Below, piece after piece: positions 26,662 through 35,150 of a stretch of 64,000 nt of DNA (position 1 is its first letter; the number at the start of each line of letters is the position of its first letter). The translations under genes were made by a program, and so were the position numbers. This DNA is from Gammaproteobacteria bacterium (lineage in GTDB: Bacteria > Pseudomonadota > Gammaproteobacteria > Burkholderiales > Burkholderiaceae_C). The notes beneath the pieces are model-generated. The model saw only the letters and a program-made list of their open reading frames with translations, was not told where the DNA came from and searched no databases. The DNA is taken from contig JAHIYE010000010.1 of assembly GCA_018815325.1 (NCBI GenBank), forward strand, positions 62,001-126,000, read 5' to 3'.

Positions 26662-27636
26662 TTATTTGCTGGACTTGGTGTCGTTGTAGCGACCGTAGCT
26701 CTGGAGTCGCTCATAGCGGCGATCCAGCAGCTCCTTGACCTTGAGGTCGCTAACCTGGCGATAGGCATCCACCAGCGCGCGTTTGAGGAAAGCGGCCATC
26801 TGCTTGTGGTCGCGGTGGGCACCGCCCACAGGCTCGTTGACAATCTTGTCGACCAGCCCCAGCGCCTTGAGCCGGTGTGCCGTGATGCCCAATGCATCCG
26901 CGGCTTCCTGCGCCTTCTCCGAGGTTTTCCACAAAATAGAAGCACACCCTTCGGGACTGATGACGGAATAGACCGAATACTGCAGCATCAGGACCTGATC
27001 GGCCACCGAAATCGCCAGCGCGCCGCCAGACCCCCCCTCGCCAATGATGGTGGTGATGATGGGCACTTCGAGTTGCGCCATCTCGAAAATGTTGCGGCCA
27101 ATGGCTTCCGACTGGCCACGCTCCTCGGCGTCGATACCGGGATAGGCACCGGGCGTATCCACAAAGGTAAACACCGGCAGCTTGAATTTTTCGGCCGTCT
27201 TCATGAGACGCAGCGCCTTTCGGTAGCCCTCAGGCTTGCTCATGCCAAAGTTACGCATGCCGCGCTCTTTGGTGTCGCGCCCCTTTTGCTGGCCCAGCAC
27301 CATGCAGGCCATGCCATTGAAGCGTGCCAGGCCACCGACGATGCTCAGATCATCTGCAAAATGCCTGTCGCCGTGCAGCTCCACGAAATCCGTGAAGATT
27401 TCGTTGATGTAGTCCAGCGTGTAAGGTCGCTCAGGATGCCGTGCGATTTTGGTCACACGCCAGGGCGTGAGGTCGCTGTAGATATCCTTGGTGAGCTGCT
27501 GGCTTTTTTTGCTCAGCTGGTTGATCTCCTCGGAGATATCCACCGCGGATTCGGTCTGCACATAACGCAGTTCTTCAATTTTGGATTCGAGTTCGGCAAT
27601 TGGTTGCTCGAAATCGAGAAATGTTTTTTTAGCCAC
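26662..27636 (-). CDS. accA: acetyl-CoA carboxylase carboxyltransferase subunit alpha
   Basis: 324 residues, normal length. It has the N-terminal coiled segment [18 protein letters not shown], then the crotonase-like carboxyltransferase domain with PRPY-like [32 protein letters not shown] and the oxyanion-forming [13 protein letters not shown]. With AccD it carboxylates acetyl-CoA to malonyl-CoA, committing carbon to fatty acids. It lies 20 bases downstream of the DNA glycosylase gene, with which it is probably co-transcribed. Confidence 0.98.
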   Translation of the reverse strand: MAKKTFLDFEQPIAELESKIEELRYVQTESAVDISEEINQLSKKSQQLTKDIYSDLTPWRVTKIARHPERPYTLDYINEIFTDFVELHGDRHFADDLSIVGGLARFNGMACMVLGQQKGRDTKERGMRNFGMSKPEGYRKALRLMKTAEKFKLPVFTFVDTPGAYPGIDAEERGQSEAIGRNIFEMAQLEVPIITTIIGEGGSGGALAISVADQVLMLQYSVYSVISPEGCASILWKTSEKAQEAADALGITAHRLKALGLVDKIVNEPVGGAHRDHKQMAAFLKRALVDAYRQVSDLKVKELLDRRYERLQSYGRYNDTKSSK

Positions 27637-27656
27637 GGATCAGCTCCATTCAATAC

Positions 27657-28307
27657 TCAATAGGCCACGGGGACCGGATCGAGAGAGCGCCAAATATACC
27701 AAGTTGCGACACTGCAATAGGGATCCCATGCGGCAGCCACTTCGCGCACATCGCTGCGGCTGACCACGTCGTCGGAAAAATAGCTTTTGCTGATGCCGTT
27801 AATCAGGCCAATATCGTCGAGCGGCAACACATTCGGACGCATCAGGTGAAAGATGAGAAACATTTCGGCCGTCCAGCGGCCGATCCCGCGAATGCCCACC
27901 AGCTCGGCGATGACATCCTCATCAACCATGCTCTCCCAGGCCTGGACCCTGATCGCACCGCTGTCGAAGTGCAGCGCCAGGTCCACCAGATACTCCACCT
28001 TGCGTACGCTCAGACCCGCAGCACGCATGTCATCGACCTTCAGCTTGAGCACATTGGCCGCACTCATCTTGCGCGGCAGCTTGGCAAATCGATCCCAGAC
28101 CGTCTGCGCGGCCTTGACCGATATCTGTTGCCCCACAATGCTGCGAGCCAGCGTCGTGAAGGCATCACCCCGGGATTGCAGGCAAGCATCGCCGAACTGG
28201 GGGATCAACCGCTTCATGACGCGGTCTTTTTTCATCAGGTGCTTGCAGGCATCACCCCAGTAGTCTGGCGTAAACACCTCAATTGCTACACTTTTAGCAG
28301 CACCCAT
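27657..28307 (-). CDS. DNA-3-methyladenine glycosylase II family (AlkA-like)
   Basis: 216 residues from the ATG at 28305-28307 (GGAG 9 bases upstream). The helix-hairpin-helix GPD fold is clear: ARSIVGQQISVKAAQTVWDR, the hairpin ELVGIRGIGRWTAEMFLIF, and the catalytic aspartate in VLPLDDIGLINGI. It excises alkylated purines in base-excision repair. It lacks the N-terminal AlkA domain of E. coli and so belongs to the short class. The first eight codons lie inside a dispersed repeat (28281-28342), so the true start could also be the ATG further in (MKKDRVMKRLIP). It is 43 bases after cysS. Confidence 0.9.
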   Translation of the reverse strand: MGAAKSVAIEVFTPDYWGDACKHLMKKDRVMKRLIPQFGDACLQSRGDAFTTLARSIVGQQISVKAAQTVWDRFAKLPRKMSAANVLKLKVDDMRAAGLSVRKVEYLVDLALHFDSGAIRVQAWESMVDEDVIAELVGIRGIGRWTAEMFLIFHLMRPNVLPLDDIGLINGISKSYFSDDVVSRSDVREVAAAWDPYCSVATWYIWRSLDPVPVAY

Positions 28308-28342
28308 CACATATGCTCCAAGGGCTGGAGGCCAAAAGCAAT
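28281..28342. repeat. dispersed short repeat spanning the glycosylase start
   Basis: About 60 bases run from AATTGCTACACTTTTAGCAG to GGCTGGAGGCCAAAAG. The arrangement (AT-rich arm with TTTTAGCAG, central purine/pyrimidine segment, GAGGCCAAAA end) matches the copies at 36969-37037 and 48973-49032. It resembles an intergenic repeat I recall from Comamonadaceae genomes. It fills the cysS-glycosylase gap and extends into the first codons of the glycosylase. Confidence 0.5.
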
Positions 28343-28350
28343 GAAAAGCT

Positions 28351-29727
28351 TCACTGGGTAACCTCCCAGGTCGTGCCAGCTGGCGTGTCCTTGAGCACAA
28401 TGCCTTGCGCCAGCAACTCATTGCGTATGCGGTCCGACTCCGCAAAATCCTTGGCCTTTTTGGCAAGGCTGCGCTGCGTGATCAACTGCTGGATCGCCGC
28501 TTCATCGAGTGTGGCACCGGCATGCAGGAAGTCTTTGGGATGCCCCTGCAGCAATCCCAGGCAGCCCCCGAGCGCCTTGAGCAAACCAGCCAGTTCGGGT
28601 GAGTGGGTCTTGTTGACTTCGGTGGCCAGTTCAAACAGCACCGCAACGGCCTCGGGCGTGCCGAAGTCCTCATCCATGGCTGCCTTGAAACGGGCCGCAA
28701 AGGGATTGCTCCAGTCCAGTACCGTCTCTGCGGGCGGCACCAGATCCAGTGCGGTGTAGAGGCGTTTGAGCGAGGCTCGCGCATCGTCCAGATGCACATT
28801 GCTGTAATTAAGCGGGCTGCGGTAGTGGGTCCGGACGATGAAAAAGCGCACGCTCTCGGCATCGTACTGGCCGAGAACCTCCCGGATCGTGAAGAAATTG
28901 CCCAGGCTTTTGGACATCTTCTCGCTGTCCACATTGATGAAGCCGTTATGCATCCAGACCTGGGCCAGCGGCTTGCCGAACGCCCCCTCGCTCTGGGCGA
29001 TCTCGTTTTCGTGGTGAGGGAATTGCAGGTCTGCGCCACCGCCGTGGATATCAAAGCTCTCGCCCAGCAGCTCGCAACTCATGGCGGAGCACTCAATGTG
29101 CCAGCCTGGGCGCCCCTCTCCGTAGCTGCCATTCCATTTGGCCTCTTGAGGTTCACTCGGTTTGGCTGACTTCCAGAGCACGAAATCCAGCGGATCTTCC
29201 TTGCCATCCAGCACGGCAACCCGCTCGCCAGCCCGCAACTCGTCGAGCGACTTGCCACTGAGCCTGCCGTAGCCGGGAAACTTGCGCACGGCGTAGTTCA
29301 CATCGCCACCGGGAGCACGGTAGGCCAGGCCTTTTTGCTCCAGCAGGCCGATCAGGTTCAGCATCTGCGGCACATACTGGGTGGCACGCGGCTCGTGACT
29401 GGGCCGCTCGATGCCCAGTGCATCGGCATCCTCATGCAGGGCCTCGACCATGCGGTTGGTCAAAGCGGTGATGGTTTCGCCGTTTTCCAGGGCCCGCTTG
29501 ATGATCTTGTCATCAATGTCAGTCACATTGCGAACATAGGTCACGCGCAGGCCGCTGGCCTTGAACCAGCGCTGTACCACGTCAAAAGCCACCATGGAGC
29601 GGGCATGGCCAAGATGGCAGAGGTCATACACCGTCATGCCACAGACGTACATGCGGACATGACCCGCCTCGATCGGAGAAAATGATTCCAGCGCACGCGA
29701 AAGCGTGTTGTATATGCGCAAACTCAT
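28351..29727 (-). CDS. cysS: cysteinyl-tRNA synthetase
   Basis: 458 residues from the ATG at 29725-29727 ([16 protein letters not shown]); the frame extends upstream without homology. Class I motifs are present: the zinc cysteine in [14 protein letters not shown] (38-41) and KMSKSLGN. Zinc ligands reappear in [14 protein letters not shown] and HHENE. It charges tRNA-Cys. A divergent gene begins at 29899; the 171-base gap holds promoter-like sequence (GCTACAAT at 29833-29840, plus strand) but no gene. Confidence 0.98.
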   Translation of the reverse strand: MSLRIYNTLSRALESFSPIEAGHVRMYVCGMTVYDLCHLGHARSMVAFDVVQRWFKASGLRVTYVRNVTDIDDKIIKRALENGETITALTNRMVEALHEDADALGIERPSHEPRATQYVPQMLNLIGLLEQKGLAYRAPGGDVNYAVRKFPGYGRLSGKSLDELRAGERVAVLDGKEDPLDFVLWKSAKPSEPQEAKWNGSYGEGRPGWHIECSAMSCELLGESFDIHGGGADLQFPHHENEIAQSEGAFGKPLAQVWMHNGFINVDSEKMSKSLGNFFTIREVLGQYDAESVRFFIVRTHYRSPLNYSNVHLDDARASLKRLYTALDLVPPAETVLDWSNPFAARFKAAMDEDFGTPEAVAVLFELATEVNKTHSPELAGLLKALGGCLGLLQGHPKDFLHAGATLDEAAIQQLITQRSLAKKAKDFAESDRIRNELLAQGIVLKDTPAGTTWEVTQ

Positions 29728-29898
29728 GAATGTTTTGTAATGCCGGCGCCGAAAGCAGAATACGCAATCGATGTCATCAGCGGCTGACGAAAAAGGATGG
29801 GTTATGGTTGGGGCAGCAAATTGCACCCCTCGGCTACAATTCAGCGCAGTATATAGCCCCCGTGTCCGGGCTTACGCCGTACTCGACTCAAAAGGCTT

Positions 29899-30918
29899 AT
29901 GAACTACCTCCGATCCATAGTATCCCGCACCCTGCCCCTGCTCGCCTGTTTTGCAGCCCTGTCCTTGAGCGTTGCCCGTGCCGATGAGTACGGTGACGTC
30001 AACAAGCTCATCAGTACGAACAAGCTGGGTGAGGCCATGTCCAGAGCCGACCAGTACCTGGCGGCAAAACCCCGTGACCCCCAGATGCGCTTCCTCAAAG
30101 GCGTCATCCAGCGCGAGTCTGGCAAGACCAACGATGCGATCAGTACCTTCACCAAGCTGACGGAAGACTATCCCGAGTTGCCCGAGCCCTACAACAACCT
30201 CGCGGTGCTGTATGCCTCCCAGAACCAGTTCGACAAGGCTCGCGCTGCGCTGGAAATGGCAATCCGTACCAATCCGAGCTATGCCACGGCCCATGAAAAC
30301 CTGGGCGATGTCTATGCCAAGCTGGCCAGCCAGGCCTATAGCAAGGCCCTGCAACTCGATGGCAGTCCCGCTGTCCCACCCAAGCTCTCGCTGATTCGTG
30401 AGTTGTTCAGCCCCGGCGCCAAGGGTCAGCGCCCCACGCTGCCGGCCACCCCGGCACCTGCAACGCCTGAGCCCGCAGCCACCGCGCCAGCCGTCACAAC
30501 GGCGGCTGCGGCACCAGCACAAGTTACCCCCAAGGCTGCGGCCCCTTCACCGGCCAAGGCGGCCGTTGCAGCAGACGCAGCGCCCAAAGCTGTCGAAGCT
30601 GCCGTTCACGCCTGGGCGGCGGCCTGGTCGGCCAAAGACATGACGGCCTATCTGGCCGCCTATGGCAAAGAGTTTGATCCTCCTGGCAAGCAGACGCGAA
30701 GCGCCTGGGAAGCCGAGCGGCACCTGAGAATTACCGAAAAAGCCCATATCAGCGTTAAACTGACAGGCTTGAATGTCAGCGTTTCCGGGAATATGGCCAC
30801 CGCCAAATTCCGGCAGGAGTACGAATCAGATGCACTGAGCGTATCCAGCCGCAAGGTCCTTCAATTGGGCAAGACCGGCGACCGCTGGCTGATCATCAAG
30901 GAGAGCACTGGCGGATGA
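29899..30918 (+). CDS. periplasmic TPR protein with C-terminal NTF2-like domain
   Basis: 339 residues. The signal peptide is MNYLRSIVSRTLPLLACFAA with cleavage near ARA (residue 28). Residues about 30-155 form three to four tetratricopeptide repeats (LGEAMSRADQYLAAKPRDP, NNLAVLYASQNQFDKARAAL, AHENLGDVYAKLASQ). A long Ala/Pro linker (about 175-230) follows, then an NTF2/SnoaL-like domain with VHAWAAAWSAKDMTAYLAAY and WLIIKESTGG. It overlaps the next gene by ATGA; that gene is an L,D-transpeptidase ending in the same type of domain. The pair probably works together on peptidoglycan. The exact role is unknown. Confidence 0.75.
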   Translation: MNYLRSIVSRTLPLLACFAALSLSVARADEYGDVNKLISTNKLGEAMSRADQYLAAKPRDPQMRFLKGVIQRESGKTNDAISTFTKLTEDYPELPEPYNNLAVLYASQNQFDKARAALEMAIRTNPSYATAHENLGDVYAKLASQAYSKALQLDGSPAVPPKLSLIRELFSPGAKGQRPTLPATPAPATPEPAATAPAVTTAAAAPAQVTPKAAAPSPAKAAVAADAAPKAVEAAVHAWAAAWSAKDMTAYLAAYGKEFDPPGKQTRSAWEAERHLRITEKAHISVKLTGLNVSVSGNMATAKFRQEYESDALSVSSRKVLQLGKTGDRWLIIKESTGG

Positions 30919-32201
30919 GACTGCGAGCCCGAGTACCGATGTTCCCATTTGCATATCGCATGAACAGGAAAAATCTTGCCCACCTGTCACTTGTTGCAGC
31001 CTTGCTGGCTGCCATGGCAGGTCACGCCATCGCCGGCAAGAAACAACCGCCCGCCGAGTCAGCCGCGGCATCTTCAGCCAAACCAGCTGGCAACGGAAAT
31101 GCCGAGGCACGTCTGATCGAGGTGTACCGCCTGGTCGGCAAAGCCCAGACCCGTGAGGCACTGGGCAAAGCCACCAGTCTTGTCAAAGACTATCCCAACT
31201 TCCAGCTGGCGCAACTGGTCTACGGTGACTTGCTCGCAGCACACGCCAGACCCCTGACTACCCTGGGCGATATCCCGCCACAACTCAGCCGCAGTGCAGG
31301 GCCGGTACTTGCCGAACTGCGCGATGAGTCGCAAAAGCGTCTCAAGGCCCTGCGCGAGCGGCCCCTGCCAGGCACCATTCCATCCCAGTTTCTTTCGCTG
31401 TCCCCTCGCAACAGGCATGCCATTGCCGTGGACGCCTCCCGCTCCCGTCTTTACCTGTTCGAAAACGGCAGCAACGGCCTGCGCATGATTGCGGACTACT
31501 ATATTTCAGTGGGCAAGCTGGGGATCGAGAAGCAGTCCGAAGGTGACCAGCGCACCCCGCTGGGGGTGTACTTCATCACGAGCAACCTCGACCCCAAGTC
31601 TCTGCGGGACTTCTACGGTTCCGGCGCCTTGCCGATCAACTACCCCAACGTTCTGGACAGCAAACGCGGCAAGACGGGCAGCGGGATCTGGCTACACGGC
31701 ACCCCCTCCAACCAGTTTTCCCGTGCACCTCTGGCCACCGATGGTTGTGTCGCCATGGCGAATCCGGACTTGGAACGCATCATCAAGACGGTTGAAGTCC
31801 GCACCACGCCGGTGGTGATTGCGCAATCCCTCCAATGGGTTCAGCATCACAGCGTGAAGGCGCAAAGCAAGCCCTTCGAGGCCACGCTGGCGGCTTGGCA
31901 AAACGCCAAATCGAGTGGCAACATGGATCGCCTGCTGAGCTTTTATACACCCGACTTCAGCAGCAACGGCAAAAGTCTCAGCGAGTGGGCACCGGCCTTG
32001 CGCAGCGAACTCAACAAGGTCCGCGGCCGTGGCATCCAGCTCAAGGACTTGTCCTATCTGCGCTGGACTGATGCGTCCGATACCATGGTCGTGACGTTTG
32101 GTGAAGTCACCGACGGCACACGATCTGGCCCCACCAAACGACAGTACTGGGTCCGTGAGGGCGACCAGTGGAAAATATTCTATGAAGGCGTGATCGGATG
32201 A
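30915..32201 (+). CDS. L,D-transpeptidase (YkuD) with C-terminal NTF2-like domain
   Basis: 428 residues from the ATG at 30915, overlapping the previous stop; the ATG at 30960 is an alternative but has no ribosome site. The signal segment NLAHLSLVAALLAAMAGHAIAG lies at about 19-40. The YkuD catalytic site is GSGIWLHGTPSNQFSRAPLA followed by TDGCVAM, with the nucleophilic cysteine near residue 280. A C-terminal domain (about 315-428: AWQNAKSSGNMDRLLSFYTP, QYWVREGDQWKIFYEG) resembles NTF2. This layout, an L,D-transpeptidase fold plus NTF2, is also found in Helicobacter Csd6, which trims peptidoglycan stems. The activity could therefore be cross-linking or carboxypeptidase. Confidence 0.85.
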   Translation: MRLRARVPMFPFAYRMNRKNLAHLSLVAALLAAMAGHAIAGKKQPPAESAAASSAKPAGNGNAEARLIEVYRLVGKAQTREALGKATSLVKDYPNFQLAQLVYGDLLAAHARPLTTLGDIPPQLSRSAGPVLAELRDESQKRLKALRERPLPGTIPSQFLSLSPRNRHAIAVDASRSRLYLFENGSNGLRMIADYYISVGKLGIEKQSEGDQRTPLGVYFITSNLDPKSLRDFYGSGALPINYPNVLDSKRGKTGSGIWLHGTPSNQFSRAPLATDGCVAMANPDLERIIKTVEVRTTPVVIAQSLQWVQHHSVKAQSKPFEATLAAWQNAKSSGNMDRLLSFYTPDFSSNGKSLSEWAPALRSELNKVRGRGIQLKDLSYLRWTDASDTMVVTFGEVTDGTRSGPTKRQYWVREGDQWKIFYEGVIG

Positions 32202-32884
32202 GGCTCCCTTTGGCCGGCCTGTCCCGGCGCCGTGTTGGGCTGCTCGCTGGCCTGCTACTGATCACCCTCCCCGTCTTTGCCCTGGACGCTCCTAAAGTCA
32301 AATTCGCCACGACAGCAGGTGAATTCGTGGTTGAGCTCTATCCAGACAAGGCGCCTAAAACCGTAGAGAACTTTCTTCAGTATGTGAAGGACAAGCATTA
32401 CGACGGCACCCTGTTTCACCGCGTGATCGACAACTTCATGGTTCAGGGTGGTGGTTTTGACGGGTCCTATGCTCAGAAGAAAACACGCCCGCCCGTGGCA
32501 CATGAAGGGCGCGAGGCGCTGGCCAAAGGCGGCTCGCGCAATGTAGTGGGCACGCTGGCCATGGCCCGTACCAATGACCCGAACTCTGCAACGGCCCAGT
32601 TCTTCATCAACGTGAAGGACAACGACTTTCTGGACCCCACCCTGATTCCTCCTGGCGACCCCGTGCCCCGCTTCGAATACCAGGGCCGTACCTATGTCAA
32701 CACGCCACGCGCCAACCTGTTGAATGCGCCCCAGCTGTATGGCTACACCGTGTTTGGCAAGGTCATCAGTGGCATGGATACCATCGACAAAATCAAAGCC
32801 ACCCCTACGGGAGCCGGCGGACCGTTTCCAAGCGATGTCCCCAAGATCCCCATCTTCATTAACTCAGCCATATTGGTGAAATAA
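32198..32884 (+). CDS. ppiA: periplasmic peptidyl-prolyl cis-trans isomerase (cyclophilin)
   Basis: 228 residues with a signal peptide (RRRVGLLAGLLLITLPVFAL, cleavage about residue 28). The cyclophilin core is FVVELYPDKAPKTVENFLQY, FHRVIDNFMVQGG (catalytic Arg and Phe) and [19 protein letters not shown]. An extra loop, DPTLIPPGDPVPRFEYQGRT, is inserted relative to the E. coli protein. It folds exported proteins. It overlaps the transpeptidase gene (ATGA) and is 3 bases from the cytoplasmic paralogue. Confidence 0.93.
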   Translation: MRLPLAGLSRRRVGLLAGLLLITLPVFALDAPKVKFATTAGEFVVELYPDKAPKTVENFLQYVKDKHYDGTLFHRVIDNFMVQGGGFDGSYAQKKTRPPVAHEGREALAKGGSRNVVGTLAMARTNDPNSATAQFFINVKDNDFLDPTLIPPGDPVPRFEYQGRTYVNTPRANLLNAPQLYGYTVFGKVISGMDTIDKIKATPTGAGGPFPSDVPKIPIFINSAILVK

Positions 32885-32887
32885 ATC

Positions 32888-33394
32888 ATGAGCAACCCAC
32901 AAGTCGAACTCCATATTGCTGGCCAGGGCGTCATTACGCTTGAACTGGACCAGGACAAGGCGCCCAAATCCGTCGCCAATTTCCTGGACTATGTGAATAA
33001 GGGCCATTACAACAACACCATTTTTCACCGCGTCATTCCCGGTTTCATGGTCCAGGGCGGCGGTTTCGAGCCTGGCATGAACCAGAAATCCTCCGGCAAG
33101 CCGATCGACAACGAAGCCAACAACGGCCTCAAAAACGACCACTACACCGTGGCCATGGCCCGTACCAATGACCCACACTCGGCCACTGCGCAGTTCTTCA
33201 TCAACGTCTCGGACAATGGTTTCCTCAACCACACAGCCCCCACCGCTCAAGGCTGGGGCTACGCGGTGTTTGCCAAGGTGGTCTCGGGTACCGAAGTGGT
33301 CGACAAGATCGCAGCCGTGGCAACCGGGCGCAAGGGCTTTCACGATGACGTCCCGAAAGAGGACGTGGTGATCGAGAAAGCTGTCGCGCTATAA
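32888..33394 (+). CDS. ppiB: cytoplasmic peptidyl-prolyl cis-trans isomerase B
   Basis: 168 residues without a signal peptide. The cyclophilin motifs [19 protein letters not shown] and [19 protein letters not shown] are intact. It catalyses proline isomerisation in the cytoplasm. It starts 3 bases after ppiA, so the periplasmic and cytoplasmic paralogues form a tandem, followed closely by lpxH. Confidence 0.96.
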   Translation: MSNPQVELHIAGQGVITLELDQDKAPKSVANFLDYVNKGHYNNTIFHRVIPGFMVQGGGFEPGMNQKSSGKPIDNEANNGLKNDHYTVAMARTNDPHSATAQFFINVSDNGFLNHTAPTAQGWGYAVFAKVVSGTEVVDKIAAVATGRKGFHDDVPKEDVVIEKAVAL

Positions 33395-33437
33395 GTCCGG
33401 CCAAGCCGCTATCTCGTCAGCGCCGCACGGAATCCCC

Positions 33438-34295
33438 GTGTCCACGTCCCCGGTCACTTCCTGGCACACGGCGTTGAGCCTGCCGGCAAAGTGGTCTGAG
33501 CTGCAGGCACCTGCACACTGGCAGCAGCTTGACTTCATCTCCGACCTGCACCTCCAAGTTTCCGAGCCCGCCAATCTGGCGGCTTGGGAGCGCTACATGA
33601 CGCATACCCAGGCTGATGCGATCTTCATCCTCGGGGATCTGTTTGATGTCTGGATCGGTGACGATGTCCTCACATCACCGGCTCAGGAAAGTTCGGAGCC
33701 ATCCCCATTCGAGCAACGCTGCGTTCGCATGCTGCAGGCGGCAGCCAGGCGTTGCAGCGTGTTTTTCATGCATGGCAACCGGGATTTTCTGGTCGGCTCT
33801 GACTTCATTCGTGCCTGCGGCATCTCCATGCTGGAGGATCCCACCGCGCTGGTATTTGCCGGCCAGCGCTGGCTGCTGTCCCACGGCGATGCGCTCTGCC
33901 TGGATGACACCGACTACATGCAGTTCCGGGCCCTGGTGAGAACGACAGAGTGGCAGCGGACATTTCTGGACAAACCCCTGGCTGAGCGCAAAGCCATTGC
34001 CCAAGGCCTCCGCCAGCAGAGCGAAGCACGCAAACAATCAGGGGCGGTGTATGCCGATGTGGATCCAGCAGCGGCAACCCAATGGCTGAACACCACGCAG
34101 TGCACACAGCTGATCCATGGCCACACCCATAAACCCGCCGATCATCTCATCGGTGGGGACCTTCACCGCATCGTTTTGAGTGACTGGGACATGCAAGCGA
34201 CGCCGCCACGTGCCGAGATCTTGCGATTAAGCCTGGCACCGCATTTGCCGCAAGCTCAAGTTCACCGACAACGCCTGTCACCCGACTCGGTCTGA
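33438..34295 (+). CDS. lpxH: UDP-2,3-diacylglucosamine diphosphatase
   Basis: 285 residues from a GTG at 33438. LpxH metal-binding motifs are all seen: LDFISDLHLQ, FILGDLFDVWIGDD, FMHGNRDFLVG, LLSHGDALCLDD and LIHGHTHKPAD. It hydrolyses UDP-2,3-diacylglucosamine to lipid X at the inner membrane in lipid A synthesis. An N-terminal extension of about 30 residues precedes the first motif, so a later start is possible, though no ATG offers one before the motif. It follows ppiB, an order shared with many proteobacteria. Confidence 0.93.
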   Translation: MSTSPVTSWHTALSLPAKWSELQAPAHWQQLDFISDLHLQVSEPANLAAWERYMTHTQADAIFILGDLFDVWIGDDVLTSPAQESSEPSPFEQRCVRMLQAAARRCSVFFMHGNRDFLVGSDFIRACGISMLEDPTALVFAGQRWLLSHGDALCLDDTDYMQFRALVRTTEWQRTFLDKPLAERKAIAQGLRQQSEARKQSGAVYADVDPAAATQWLNTTQCTQLIHGHTHKPADHLIGGDLHRIVLSDWDMQATPPRAEILRLSLAPHLPQAQVHRQRLSPDSV

Positions 34296-34302
34296 GCCCA
34301 TC

Positions 34303-35124
34303 ATGCTGGAACGCATCATGGCCTGGACGCGCGAGCGCATGAACTCCCGCAGGCTGATTCCGCTACCACTGTGGAAACACACTCTATCAAGCTACCCATT
34401 TTTAGCCCAACTGACGCCAGATGAACAGTCACGTCTACGCCAGCTTTGCCAACTGTTTCTCAGTGTCAAGGAGTTCACCGCAGCCAACGGTCTCCAGTTG
34501 ACCGATGAGATCACCGTGGCCATTTCGGCTCAAGCCTGCTTGCCGATTCTCAATATGGGAGCAGCACACCAGATGATCCACTGGTATGACGATTTTGTCG
34601 GCATTGTGGTCCATCCGACCGGGATGGTTGCAAGGCGAGAGAGGATGGACGCTGCAGGCGTGGTTCACGCCTACAGCGAAGTCCTGTCAGGCGAGGCCAT
34701 GACGGGCGGCCCAGTGACACTGAGTTGGCAGGACGTACGAGCCGGGGCAGATCGTACGGAGGCAGGCCATAACGTCGTGATCCATGAATTCACCCACAAG
34801 CTGGACATGCGCGACGGTGAGGCCAATGGTTGTCCACCCTTGTGGCCGGACTTCATGGATGCAGGCAGTGCCCGGCAAGCACGCATCATCTGGATGACGG
34901 TCTTGCAAAAGGAATTCCTGAACTTTCGCGAACAAGTCATTCAAGCTGAACGCTTTGGCCGCCCTGCCCCCTGGATGGACAGCTACGGCGCCACGTCAGC
35001 GGTCGAGTTCTTTGCCGTCGCCAGTGAGGCCTACCATGTCAATCGTTTGCGATTTTCTGAGGAATTCCCCGAAATGCGCACACTGTTCGATGCCTTTTTC
35101 CAATCTGGCCAAACCAGCCGCTGA
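34303..35124 (+). CDS. mtfA: M90 family zinc peptidase, MtfA-like
   Basis: 273 residues. The zinc-peptidase motif HEFTHKLDMRDGEANGCPPL holds HEFTH, with a downstream acidic residue in AVEFFAVASEAYH (third ligand). N-terminal LTPDEQSRLRQLCQLFLSVKEF is typical of MtfA/YeeI. MtfA in E. coli binds the glucose repressor Mlc; whether that partner exists here is unknown. It starts 7 bases after lpxH. Confidence 0.88.
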   Translation: MLERIMAWTRERMNSRRLIPLPLWKHTLSSYPFLAQLTPDEQSRLRQLCQLFLSVKEFTAANGLQLTDEITVAISAQACLPILNMGAAHQMIHWYDDFVGIVVHPTGMVARRERMDAAGVVHAYSEVLSGEAMTGGPVTLSWQDVRAGADRTEAGHNVVIHEFTHKLDMRDGEANGCPPLWPDFMDAGSARQARIIWMTVLQKEFLNFREQVIQAERFGRPAPWMDSYGATSAVEFFAVASEAYHVNRLRFSEEFPEMRTLFDAFFQSGQTSR

Positions 35125-35150
35125 AGGCTCCGCAAGAGTCCGGACGCGCC

